Source: Pneumocystis sp. 'macacae'
Taxonomy: Eukaryota; Ascomycota; Pneumocystomycetes; Pneumocystales; Pneumocystaceae
Direction of reading: 5' to 3'
Assembly: GCA_018127085.1 (NCBI GenBank)
Contig: CM030721.1
Location: 434,001-498,000, forward strand
Length of the DNA: 64,000 bases
In this document: positions 22,953 through 34,411 of the stretch, in pieces
Layout of the letters: each line of letters starts with the position of its first letter
How positions within the stretch are numbered: the first letter of the stretch is position 1
The notes under the pieces: model-generated
Databases searched by the model: none
What the model was told of the DNA's origin: nothing
What the model saw: the letters and a program-made list of their open reading frames with translations, nothing else
Made by a program: the position numbers and the translations under genes

Positions 22953-23784
22953 TTAAAAGCTTAAAGATTTATCAGATAACCGGTAAATTTTAAAAAAATA
23001 TTTTTTTTAAATTTGAATATTTTTTTGTTTTTAATAAAACAATAATACTTTTATATGTGTTTTTTCTTATATATTTTATTTAATTGTTAAATATTTTTAT
23101 TTTTAAAATTTAGAAAATACCTAAGTATAAAATCTTTCATATCTACATTATTAAAATTTAAATACAAATATATTTTCCGATTTATAATGCATTTAACAAT
23201 ACTACATAAATAATTAAAAATTTTCTCAAATATATTTAATTTGTATTTTATTTTAATAAACAAAAACTCAAATGATTAATGATATTAAATAAGATTTCAA
23301 TTAGTTTTAAAAGTACACCATTTTTTGTTAACCTTTTATTAGTACATTAAGAATTAGTTAATATAATAAATTACTAAAACAGTTTATAATAATATAATTA
23401 AAATAAATATTTATATAATTTAAATTTAAAAATTATCAAACTGTAAATGAAATGTTAAAGTATATAAAAAATTAGAAAATCATAAAAATAGTTGTAATTA
23501 AAAATTGGTATTAATAGAAAAATAAATAATAAAAATTTAATAATAAAGCAAAAAATATTTCTACATAAATATAAACCAACTTGATATATTATTAAAATGT
23601 TGAATATTAAAATTAATCTAAAAATAATAAGATAAAAAGATGAAAAAGTAAAACTCTTACTAAATAGAATATATGTTTTTATACGAAATTCAATAAATAG
23701 TTTGTATAATATCATCAAAGTTAATGCCTTATATTATTTATTCAATAATTATATCTATAAATATATTTTATCATAAAGAAAAAA
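22953..23784. other. Very AT-rich intergenic region
   Basis: About 830 bases between the ZIP gene and the RhoGAP 3' end, including the ZIP promoter. An 87-codon minus frame at 23455-23718 is Ile/Phe/Leu-only low complexity and not credible. Nothing else was recognised. Confidence 0.6.
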
Positions 23785-25521
23785 TTAAGGATAATAAATA
23801 TCACACACTGGACTCCTTCTTACTATTTGATAGTCAAAAACTGAACTATCTTTTGAAAACCTATCTTCAGACATTATAGAACTAGAAATAGAATCTGCTT
23901 GAGAACGACAAACAGATTGTGTTGACAGAGACGAAAAAGATTGGCGTGTTTTTAGTTTCAACGGAAATATATTAGAATAGGTCCCAATAGTCTTTAATGA
24001 TGATGATGAAATATTCATAGGTAATGTTTTATTTAAAATTTTTTTTTGAAATTTTTGAGATAACCAAGATGAACTACCTAAAGAAGAAAGAGTATATATA
24101 GAATCTGTATTTCTAAAAATTTCAGAAGCAGAGTCAACGAATGAACTTTCTGTAGATGTCCCGAAAGTGGAATAACTGCTTTTTCTATTTTAAATAATAT
24201 TATACAAATATTTGAGTAATGTATTGACTTACCTTCTTATTTTATTAACAAATTTGTTTTCGTTTACAAAAAAATTCTCTAACGAAAACTTGGAACTCTT
24301 TAATGTATTTGATTTTTTAAAAGGAATTAAAGTCTCCATAGTACAATGATCAGTTCTCTTCGTTAAATTGTATGGTAAAATATTACTATGTGATAAAAAC
24401 TGAAAAGGTTTTTTCAAACTAAATTCTTCTAGTTTTAAATTCCTATTTTTATAAGAATTCTGAGACTTTGGATTAGTATAAGATGATTTTTTCAAAACAT
24501 TTGATTTTTTTTTAGATGCATATTTACCAGAATCTCCAGTATAAAATGCTTCTGAAAAATCGCTGTTTTCATTATCATCTAATAACACCAATTTAGGATT
24601 TGGAGTAATTGTATTCATTGAAAAATAGTTTTGATGGCTAATAAGAAATACAATAACACTTTGCGAAAGATAGTATTCTTTGGGAGACATATCATGTTCC
24701 GGATGAGAAAGAATTCCAGGTTGAAAAACAGATGAAAGATTAGATATTGTCATTAAGTTCTCATCTGATTTTGAAGAAAAAAATGCCAGCAAATCTAAAA
24801 TATATAGTAATAATTGTTGATTCATGGGAGGAAGAGACGCGATTAGTTCCTTATATGTTAAAATAACCTCTTCTTCATTATAGAATTCATTTCCTGAGAA
24901 AAATGAGACTTGAAATAATTTTCTTCTTTAATACTTAAAGGTTTTCTGAATGCTTGATAAAATTTATGAGGTATAATAGGCTCTGGAAGATAATTAAGAT
25001 AACGTCGTAAAACACTGGCTGCATCATGAACTGTAAAATTATCCCAATTTATATCCCTTCCATATTTAGGCTGAGAATCAAATATTGTTTGTAATTCTTT
25101 GCATCGTTTTGCTGATCCATTAAGACGAAATATTCCTTCAACACTTTTTGCATTTTCTTTTAAAAAAGCACCACATTTCGCAACAACAATAGGTACATAA
25201 CCATAAACATTTGGATTGCCGTTATCATCTATAAAAGAAATAGCAACATTTGCATATTGAAGTGATATTTGTAAAGGAACACCAAATATACCTATAAAAA
25301 TACATTAGAACTTGGATAACCATAACACCATGTATATATAAAACAAAAATATAACAGTTTCATTTTATATTTATATATAAATACAAACCTTTTGTTTTTT
25401 CCGCAACAAATTTCTTCCATCCTTGTCTATGCTTAAATTGTTTCCACCATAAAAGAAGTGATAATTTCTGACTCGGACCCGGCAATTCATTAGTACCCCC
25501 TGGCTCTTCATACATTTCCAT
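23785..25521 (-). CDS. RhoGAP protein, Sac7/Bag7-like
   Basis: GTPase-activating protein for Rho, expected to down-regulate Rho1 in wall integrity signalling. The start at 25521 gives MEMYEEPGGTNELPGPSQKL. After two introns comes FGVPLQISLQYANVAISFID, then YGYVPIVVAKCGAFLKENAK and VEGIFRLNGSAKRCKELQ, which contains the arginine finger (GIFRLNGS). WDNFTVHDAASVLRRYLNYL and LPEPIIPHKFYQAF complete the GAP core. The next exon has NQQLLLYILDLLAFFSSKSD with NLMTISNLSSVFQPGILS. The C-terminal 300 residues are Ser/Lys/Asn-rich and disordered. The VYGYVPIVVAKC stretch is typical of the Sac7 subgroup. No second domain (LIM, PH, BAR) is visible. Confidence 0.83.
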
Positions 25522-25917
25522 TCCTTAAAAAGAAACAAAATAAAAACTATATATTTAATTCTTTAATTTTAAAACACTAAAAGAAACATCAAAAAAAACT
25601 CAAAAACTGATTTTATAAAGAAAGTATTTTATAAATTATTCTCAAGTACGTTTTCCTCCGAGTTGTATTCAATTTCTACCTCTTTTATGTTCTTTTTAAT
25701 AATATTAAATCTTAGTTTAAGATCGATATAACAAATTTTTCTACAATTAGTGTCATTTTATGTTATAATAAAAAGAAAATCAATACATAATAAATCTCTT
25801 TTAGTACAAAACAAATATATTTATATTTTATGATTATTTTTTTTAATATTTTTTAATATATAATAAAATAAATTTCAAGATTTAAAGTTGAAAAAATCGG
25901 TGTATTAAAATTAAAAA
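25522..25917. promoter_or_regulatory. Divergent promoter region, RhoGAP / TIM9
   Basis: About 395 AT-rich bases. A possible 3' splice site (TTTCTTTTTAAG) directly precedes the RhoGAP ATG, so a non-coding first exon may lie here. Confidence 0.35.
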
Positions 25918-26297
25918 ATGGAGGCATTAAATCAAAAAGAACAGGTAATTACTAAAATTTTGCAGAAAATAATAATATATTTCTACAAGGCGACACTACA
26001 AGGTATCATGGAAATTAAACAGATGAAAGATTTTATGAAAGTTTTATAAAATAAAGAATTTTGAAATATTTTAGTTAAAAATAAATAGATGTACTCTAAT
26101 TTGGTTCAAAAATGTTTCTCAGATTGTATTAATGAATTTATAAGCAAATCTCTTAATTCAAAAGAGGTAATACTATTAATCTTAGAAGTCTTAAAAGTTT
26201 TGATGTAATATCAAAGGAAACATGTGTTATTCGATGCGCTAATAAATTCCTTAAACATAGTGAAAGAGTTGGACAAAGGCAATTCCTCTCTAAATAA
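25918..26297 (+). CDS. tim9: Mitochondrial intermembrane-space chaperone Tim9
   Basis: Small TIM chaperone that escorts carrier proteins with Tim10. The gene is split into four mini-exons. Exon 1 (25918) gives MEALNQKEQ. An intron ending in CTACAAG leads to ATLQGIMEIKQMKDFMK, then MYSNLVQKCFSDCINEFISK and, after GTAATA to TCAAAG, ETCVIRCANKFLKHSERVGQ. The twin C-x3-C motifs (CFSDC and CVIRC) are separated by 15 residues, which is diagnostic. KQMKDFM and KFLKHSERVGQR are specific for Tim9 rather than Tim10. The end QFLSK with TAA at 26297 is shorter than the usual RFAEQN tail, so a last exon could be missing. Codons flank splice sites cleanly. Confidence 0.88.
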
Positions 26298-26472
26298 AAT
26301 ACTTTAACTGAAAAAAAACTCTAGATTCACTGAATTTAATGTTCAACATGCTAATAAAATTGAACGATAAACAATATGTTTTATAAAAATTACTAGTATA
26401 ATAATGATATTTCTAAGTGTCGAAAAAGCCATAATCCTTTTATATGTTCTTTGTTATTTAAAAAATGTAATA

Positions 26473-29349
26473 CTATGATCTTTCTGAAATAATTTCTACA
26501 TAGCTGTTTTTATTAATACTATTTCAGAATATAATATATTGATTTACCTTGCAGGGAATTGTCCAACTATACCATTTAATTCTCCTGAATTTGTTAGCGT
26601 TTTAATTATATAATTTTCAACACAAAACCTTCATTCCACCCATCTCCTTGATCACCTTTTATTAACTTAATTAAATCACCTTTTCGAATAGATATTTCAA
26701 CTTCGGAATTTGCATCATAGTCATATAATGCTTTTACATATATTTCTTTTGATTTTTTCCCGCGTCGTGGAAGAACTGCAGGTCCAAGTTTCTTTGTTGA
26801 CTTAATTGAAGTAGAAGTATTTTCATTTAATATATGTTCTTGAGAATTTATCATTTTTACATATGAAGTTGGAACAATGCCTTCTTGCGACCCAAGGCGA
26901 GCAGTAATCCATCCAGAACCATCTGTCATTAATTAATAATATATTTAATATTTCCACAAGTACCATCTTTCTCTAAAACAACAATTTCATCACCTTCTTT
27001 TACGCTAAGTTCACTGCTGCTAGTTGAAACTGCTTTTGTTTAGTAATAAATTGTATTAGATACTAGAATTACCATAATTATATAAAACTTTAGCTATTTG
27101 TTTATCAAAAACAGAAGAGACTGAAACACGAGAGTTGTTCGTTGAGATTATTGTTCTCGAAGGGCTATCAACAGAACTTTTTTTTCCTAAAGGAGATTTA
27201 TCTAAATTTGTGTCTTATTTGTTAGCTTGTTAATAATAGAGTTAATAAAATACTTTTGAGTGATGATGACAAAGAAGATATGGTATTTTTTTGCTGATTA
27301 TATGAACTTGTAACTTCTTTCATTTTCTTTGTTTTTTTTCCATCTTTTATTCCTGGACAACTTTTCAAAACTTTCATTTCACATTTAAAATGGCAGTTAT
27401 AGTTACAATCTAACAATAATAAGAGAACAAAAAAAGGGAAAATTGTAACAACATTTACATGTTAGGCCTTGTCTTGTTAATCCCCAAATAGTAGAATTAC
27501 AACAATCACAATTTGTAGGAATTGTAAAAGAAGAGGGTTTAAAATCATGCGGCAATATATCATTATTAACATCTAAAAAATTAATTAGGATTAACAGGAT
27601 AGAAAAAATAACCTCCGATAACACGAATAATAGCATCCACTTCTATTTGAAATGTTAATCGTTGATTATCCATAAAAGCCACTTCTCTTCGTGCGTCAAG
27701 AAGATTCTAAATAATTAGTAAAACCAATTGTTATATAAACAACTTACATTTGTAACATCGTTTTGACTTCCAAGTTGAGGATTTTTTGAATAAACTTCTC
27801 TAAGATTCTGTAAACCATCAATCTCTCGTTTTTTTATATCAACATTTTCTTGTAATTGCAATAATTTCATACGGGATTTGATAACTTTGTTTTTTAAAAA
27901 AACAATAGAATCTTCATTTGCTACCATTTCATTCTTGAAGCTCATTAATATAAAACTATCAAATAAAAATATTAAAATATACCGAATCATGCCATATAAT
28001 ACAGGGCTCAAATACAAAATCAACAGGTTCATACCAAGAACTTGCATTATGACGCACAAACATAGTAGAATCAAGAACTGGATCATTTTTACTTACAGAC
28101 CCAATAATGTTAGTGAGATGCTCTTTGCAACGATTAAACATAGTAATTTCAAGATTTGCAGCAATAGTCCATATAAAATTCATACTTTGAATACGCAATT
28201 CATTTATATCTTGCATACTCTGGAAAAATTAAAAAAGTATTCCTATAAACTTTCAATTTTTACATCTAAAATATCAGGAATATCAGAAAAAAAATATTTA
28301 TTCTTATGTGCATTCGCTACGTGAATAGCAATAATATAATTATTCTAAAAATATTATTAAGAAAATATAATTTTCAACAAGAAACCTTAGCATTATTCAT
28401 ATCAAGAATATTCTGTAATTAAATAAGATTCAAAATAAAACAAATTTAAAAAAATACTTGATGATATGCCTTTTTTGCTTTTGCCTAAAAATGAGTTAAG
28501 TTATATAAATAATTTAAAAAAGACACTACTTTATTTTCATCACATGATTTTTCATGTTTTTGGCGAGAATTTTCCACCAAATAGCAATGTTCATCATATT
28601 TTGATTTTGACTTAAAATTATTAAATTTTAAAATATCAACCAGATTAAATACTTTTTTTAATTCTAAATATATTTTTTCTCTATCCTCTAATAGTTTTTC
28701 TGAAAAAATAACATGCTATTGTAGTACTTTAATCATAATATTAAAATTTAATGATATAATAACCTTTTTTCTTAAATCATCCGTTTTAGCCGCTAAAGCT
28801 TTAAGATTATCCGCTACTTGAATTAGAATTTCCTCTGAAAATATTTGTCGTTCTTTTGCTAAATTCTCAGTACTATTCAATATACTTTCCCATGTAGTAA
28901 CAGAAGCTCTATAATAAATTAAACATTGATTAAAATACAAATTCTATACGATTCTAAGGAACCAGGAGTCATACGAGGATTGTCTCCTACTGACAAACTT
29001 GCAGAACGCTTTCCTTTTTTTTCATGATATTTTTTTGATAATGAAGAAAGCTTAAGAGAGTATTCTTTTTCTAAAGATTGTTTTAAACCATTATATTTAC
29101 TTCCAAACAAATATACCTATAACGGCTCTTTCTCTATAAAAAGATTGCAAATCATCTAACCATTTTATTCCATTATTAACCTGATATATATTTAATAGCC
29201 TTCCTATTTATATATAACACCAATAAATACCCAATTTTCAACAGGTTTAAATGCATCCTTTTGAATTTGTTAATTCTTTTTATATGGAATATATTAATCT
29301 TCTATCTTGCCTTTAATTCTGCTCCAAAACTTGTTCTAGGAACTTCCAT
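26473..29349 (-). CDS. bzz1: F-BAR/C1/SH3 protein Bzz1
   Basis: Endocytic adaptor that tubulates membrane and activates Las17/WASP-Arp2/3 actin assembly. The start at 29349 gives MEVPRTSFGAELKA, then NNGIKWLDDLQSFYRERAVI and LSSLSKKYHEKKGKRSASLS, SLSVGDNPRMTPGSLE and WESILNSTENLAKERQIFSE, the FCH and F-BAR helices in the order of Bzz1. A C1 finger follows around 27300-27550 (NCDCCNSTIWGLTRQGLTC and CNYNCHFKCEMKVLKSCPG). Two SH3 domains close the protein; the last reads VKALYDYDANSEVEISIRKG and, after two more introns, GELNGIVGQFPASYVEII with TAG at 26473. At least ten introns. ARP2 in the same window is a functional partner. Confidence 0.9.
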
Positions 29350-29575
29350 AATTTAAAAACTTTTTGATTTAAAACAAATAAATAAAATAGACTAATTACT
29401 GTATTTTAAGATACTAATATATCAGAGAGATAAATATAAGTAATAACTAATCTTCATAAACATTATAAATCTTTTAATTAAATTTTTGGTTTTAAGATTT
29501 TTTATAGATGGCAAAAGTACGAATGTTAGATATCGTTGAAATAACTTATATCCGTTTTTTTTAAAAAATAGAAAA

Positions 29576-31450
29576 ATGGGTACTATTGCATCAGAAAAAG
29601 CGTTATTAGCAAATGGTTCTTTAGCGTTAGATTTAGAAAATAGTGATTTGGAGAAAATTGAAAAAAAAATAGATAATTTGAGTGTACAAAACATGAAAAT
29701 TGCTGAATCAAATAACAGAAAAGATTGTAACAGTAATATATTAACAGAAACTTGCGTTGAGGAAAATATTAATAAAATTACAGATTCCATTAGTAGTAGA
29801 AATTATTCTTAAGCTAAAAACAGTTAAGATAACATTGTTTTAGGTCTAAAAGATGAGGAATTACAGAAAAAAGTAAATATTCATGACAACTTAATTCAAT
29901 ATGAAGAGAATGTTACAGTGAAATTGGCAGATGTACAAGCTGATCCTAATTCACCCCTTTATTCTGTTAAAAAATTTGAAGATCTTATGCTGTAAGTATT
30001 TATATTTAAATAATTCGAAATTTTATTATTTTAGTCATGAAAATTTATTGAAAGGAATATATGCCTTAAAATTTCAGAAGCCTTCTAAAATTCAAGAAAA
30101 AGCATTACCTTTGCTTCTTAGTAACCCGTATGTTTTTTTAAAAAAATATTGATATATATTCTAAAAACTATAGACCTAGAAATATGATAGGACAATCGCA
30201 GTCAGGAACAGGGAAGACAGCAGCATTTTGCTTGACTGTGTTATCTAGGGTTGATTTTTCTCGAAACACTACTCAGGTTCTATTTATATTTATTGCAAAA
30301 TAAAATTAAATTATTAGGCTATATGTTTATCGCCATCTAGAGAGCTTGCTAGACAAACTATGGATGTTATTCTTGAAATGGGTCGATTTACTCCGGTAAA
30401 AACTGCATTTGGTATCAAAGATTCTGTAGCAAGGAATGAGAAAATAACTGCACATGTTGTTGTTGGAACTCCAGGAACAGTGTTAGATTTGATTACTAGG
30501 AAATCAATTGATATTAAAGATATAAAAGTTTTTGTGTTGGATGAGGCTGATAATATGCTTGATCAGCAGAATCTTGGAGCTCAATGCATGAGGATTAAAA
30601 GGTTTTTATTGCATTTTGAATATATAAATTTCTATTAATCTAAAATTAGTCGCTTGCCAAAAATGACTCAAATTATTCTTTTTAGTGCAACTTTTCCCGA
30701 TGATGTAGTAGAATTTTCGTTAAGATTTGCCCCTAATGCTAATGAAATACGATTAAAAACAGAAGAATTGAGTTTAGACGGAATAAAACAACTTTATATG
30801 GATTGTAAGGATGAACAACACAAGTATGATGTTTTAGTTGAATTATATTCCCTTTTAACAATAGGGCAATCTATTATTTTTGTAAGAGTAAGTCTAAGAA
30901 ATTACATTTTGATAAAATTAATTGTATAGCAACGTGATCAAGCAGATAAAATAGCCAAAAAAATGACAGAGAGTGGGCATGCTGTTACATCACTACATGG
31001 AGCTCTTGATAGCAATCAAAGAGATACAATTATGGATGAGTTTCGATCAGGAAAAAGTAAAGTTTTAATAACTACTAATGTAAGTATATTTATAATGGAA
31101 AAGAGAATTTAAACATTATTAGGTCATTGCAAGAGGAATAGATATTTCTCAAGTAAATATGGTCGTTAATTATGATATTCCATTGGATCATATGAGTAGA
31201 CCCGATCCTCAAACTTATCTTCATAGAATTGGTCGAACGGGAAGATTTGGACGCATTGGGGTTAGTATAAACTTTGTACATGATCGCAAAAGTTGGGATG
31301 AAATGAATGCTATACAACAATATTTTGGAAAATCAATGATTAAAGTTCCTACTGATGACCCAGAAGAACTTGAAAAAAGTATGTATATATTATGTTTGAA
31401 TTTTAAAATTTTGACTTCTCAAAGTAATAAAAGAAGCATTAAAAGCGTAA
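29576..31450 (+). CDS. dbp5: DEAD-box RNA helicase Dbp5 (DDX19)
   Basis: mRNA-export helicase that strips export factors at the nuclear pore. The start at 29576 begins an acidic N-terminal extension. Then [20 protein letters not shown] (Q-motif region), [19 protein letters not shown] (Walker A), [102 protein letters not shown] and [31 protein letters not shown] and the short C-terminus IIKEALKA are Dbp5-specific. Six or more tiny introns interrupt it; the last joins GAAAAAA to TAATAAAAG. It ends at 31450, 184 bases from the convergent wall gene. Confidence 0.93.
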
Positions 31451-31633
31451 ATGTTAAGTAATTATATACTTCACGCAGTATGTATAATATTATGCACATA
31501 TTTTAACACATAATTACAAATATATACCTTCAAACATGAATTGTTTGCTTTAGAGATAAATGTCAAAATAAGTAATATAACTATAATATTTAAGCTAAAT
31601 TTTAAAATTAATGTTATGCATGAAAAAGTATTG

Positions 31634-33057
31634 TTAAAATATGTATATTTGAGATAATGAAATAAATAAAATGAAATAAATTCTTTTGTAAGAATAGTTC
31701 CTAGCAGAAGCATTATCATCATCATTATCATCAGGATTTGTAGTAGTATCACCGTGAAGATCCGGAGTCTATGAAAGTTAAAATTAATGATATATAGATC
31801 CATGTATCTATATATTACCTGTGGTTTGGGATATTTTCCTTTTGAACCAAGAGGACGAAGCCCAAGGGCTCTTCCTGCACCATTTTTAAGATATTTCTCG
31901 GCACTTTTAGGCATCTTTGGAGGCTCTGCATAAACATTAAAAGAAAATGCATTTTCGGGACATTTATTGCCCCCACTTATAGCTTTGTATCCCCCACTAC
32001 CTTCAGGAAGGACTATTCTCTGGTATTGATATTTTAAATTATAATAATCTTGTTTTTTTGTGACAGTATTTCCACTAATATGAACCAATCCATAATTCGG
32101 ATTACCTGCTTCTTCTGTCCATTCATAAACCAAACCCCCAGAAAAAACGCTTGACATTCTAGAAGAATAAATGTATTGAACTTCTTCAAAAGATCTTGGT
32201 GGATCTCGATTGCAACCATATTCACTGAAAAATATAGGAACAGTATATTCAGAAAAATCAAGTACTCTTTGAGAATACCCACTAGCTGTAAAACTAGAAG
32301 GAGAACACCACGAGTAAAGATTAATGGAATAAAAGTCAACACGAGAATTATCATGACCACAATTCAAATACATTGCTGTAGGAACACGATTATTAATATC
32401 TGTTGCCGAATAACCTACATATATTTTCCGTTTCGAGTGTTTTGAAATGTAATTTTTCAAATCTCTGAAAATATTAATTTATTGTTTCAAAATATATAAT
32501 TGAAAAACCGGACAACTGCTTTAACCCATGGCAAAGCGTTTGATTGTTCTGGGGATGCTACAACTTCATTCCCTGCAAAAAAACCAATAACATTTTTATA
32601 TCCTTTAAAGGCATCAACTGTTGCAAAAATATTTTGAAGATATTCATCTGTATACGAAGACGCGGTGTTTACACTCCAAAGCGAAATAAGTGCTGTATTT
32701 ATATCAAGAAACAAATAAATGCCACTATCTTCCAGAAGCTTCATACATACGTCATGATTATCCGAGTTATCTACCTGATAAACACGAATTGTATTAACTC
32801 CCAATTCTTTCATTAAAGGAATATCTCTCTGACATGCTTTAACATTAGAAAGAGGATCTACATTACTTGAACTCCCTCCTGGCTGGTAATCTACTCCTTT
32901 GATATAAAAACGTTCCCCTGTAATAGCATCAAAAAATGCATTTCCTGTTTTAATTTTTTAGTTCATAATCTTATATTTCGACTCAAATACCCACGATAAC
33001 AATTGGATTTAATGCGTTTACTTGTATATATATAATAATCCATAGAAATACATGCAT
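31634..33057 (-). CDS. GPI-anchored beta-1,3-glucanosyltransferase, Gas/Gel (GH72)
   Basis: Cell-wall enzyme that cuts and re-joins beta-1,3-glucan chains at the cell surface. The start at 33057 gives a signal peptide (MHVFLWIIIYIQVNA). The catalytic domain has FYIKGVDYQPGGSS, MKELGVNTIRVYQVDNS, FFAGNEVVASPEQS (acid/base Glu), YSINLYSWCSPSSFTASGYS, PIFFSEYGCNRDPPRSFEEV (nucleophile Glu) and VYEWTEEAGNPNYGLVH. After the linker (PKMPKSAEKYLKNGAGRA) the final exon reads TPDLHGDTTTNPDDNDDDN, a possible GPI attachment region, and a hydrophobic tail to TAA at 31634. There is no C-terminal CBM43 (X8) Cys module, so it is the short Gel1 class. Four exons. Confidence 0.9.
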
Positions 33058-33816
33058 AAAAATGAGGAGAAACATCGTAAGCTTTTAATACAAAAAAAAA
33101 AACTAATATATCTGTATCAAAACACGTTTACTGTCTGTTTTAATCAAAAAAATCTCTAAAAATATAATTTATTTCACACAGTTCCCAACTGTATGCACCC
33201 CTTGCTTGTAGGCGGCTTCTACTTTATCTAATGAGATGTGCATATTCAGACTTTAAATAGTTCCAAAAGAAGGAATCCTATTGGTGGATGGTTTATTGGT
33301 CTCTATAGCAACAAAGGCTTCTAGCAATGATTGTTTCCATAACAACATCTGTTTCCATAGTATGGGTATCTATGGCAACTCCAACACAGTTGTCTCGTTG
33401 GGTATATGTTGAAAAAGATCCAGAAAAGATTGCAAGTATCTGTAATATTTATGAAAGATATTCAGAACATATACTAATAGGGGCTATCAAAAGGAACATA
33501 ATGAAGCATTTGCGTTTTTTCTAAGTTTTCTAAGACAATTTTAAATCTTTTAATATCTCGAAAAATATTTGATAAATATAAAAAGTGATAAAAAATGAAT
33601 GAGAAGACGTTGAAAAAACAGAGCTATATAGCGTCCTGGTATATTTTATGAGACAGAAAGTATCCAGAGGTAAAAAGATTTTTGACTGATAGCGGGAAAG
33701 ATGTGGTTGTCCCTAGAATTAAAAGGTTTTATCGAAGGATTGGCAAAAATAAAGGATTTTGTATATTTTTTGAAAAAAGAAATAAATATAAGAGAAGTAG
33801 TTGCAATTTGAAGCAA
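33058..33816. other. Region without an assigned gene
   Basis: About 760 bases between the divergent starts of the GAS-type gene and SNU13. On the plus strand there is a 65-codon ATG frame at 33327-33524 with a hydrophobic N-terminus (MIVSITTSVSIVWVSMATPT). A second open stretch starts at ATG 33597 (MNEKTLKKQSYIASWY). These could be pieces of a small intron-split gene, but no splice model gave a recognisable protein. Confidence 0.3.
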
Positions 33817-34369
33817 TGTCTAGTGTTCATCCAAAAGGTGGGTTACAAGTAGACTGAAATATCTTTTTCTAGTCTCAAAATTATCTTTTTTTATACCAGA
33901 TATTAAAAAAGTTAATTAGCATTCCCATTGGCTGATGCAATTCTGACACAGCAAATTTTGGACCTGGTTCAGCAGGCCTCGCATTATAAACAATTGAAAA
34001 AGGGTGCAAATGAAGCAACAAAGACTCTTAATAGAGGGATTAGTGAATTTATTGTCATGGCAGCAGATACAGAACCTATTGAGATCCTTCTTCACCTTCC
34101 ACTGCTTTGTGAAGACAAAGTTGCATAGGATCTGTTAGTGACATGCGTGTTGTTAATGTTAAATAGAATGTACCATATGTCTTTGTTGCATCGAAAATAG
34201 CATTAGGGCGTGCATGTGGTGTTACACGTCCAGTTATTTCAGCAAGTATTACGACAAATGAAGCATCTGATTTAAAATCGCAGATTCAGACAATTAAGGT
34301 AAATAGAATAATATATACACAGTAGGAGATTAATGTTACTAGAATAGTATTGAAAAACTGCTTGTTTAA
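33817..34369 (+). CDS. snu13: U4/U6.U5 snRNP and box C/D snoRNP protein Snu13
   Basis: Kink-turn RNA-binding protein of the L7Ae family, shared by the U4 snRNP and C/D snoRNPs. Exon 1 gives MSSVHPK, and an intron ending GTTAATTAG leads to [20 protein letters not shown]. Then [20 protein letters not shown] (RNA-contacting GANEATK loop), [20 protein letters not shown] and PLLCEDK. After a second intron (GTTGCATAGG to TTAAATAG) come [20 protein letters not shown] and [21 protein letters not shown] 44-nt last intron joins IK to NSIEKLLV and the stop at 34369. Length (about 125 residues) and all motifs match the family. Confidence 0.95.
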
Positions 34370-34411
34370 TTTTTATTGTAAAATATATAATTTTTTATAA
34401 CAACCTACATT

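Noticed and set aside
23455..23718. 87-codon minus-strand ORF
   Set aside because: Composed almost only of Ile, Phe, Leu and Tyr in a very AT-rich spacer; no ATG-proximal or domain signal.
27878..28324. 148-codon plus-strand ORF
   Set aside because: Antisense to the F-BAR exons of BZZ1, which carry clear homology.
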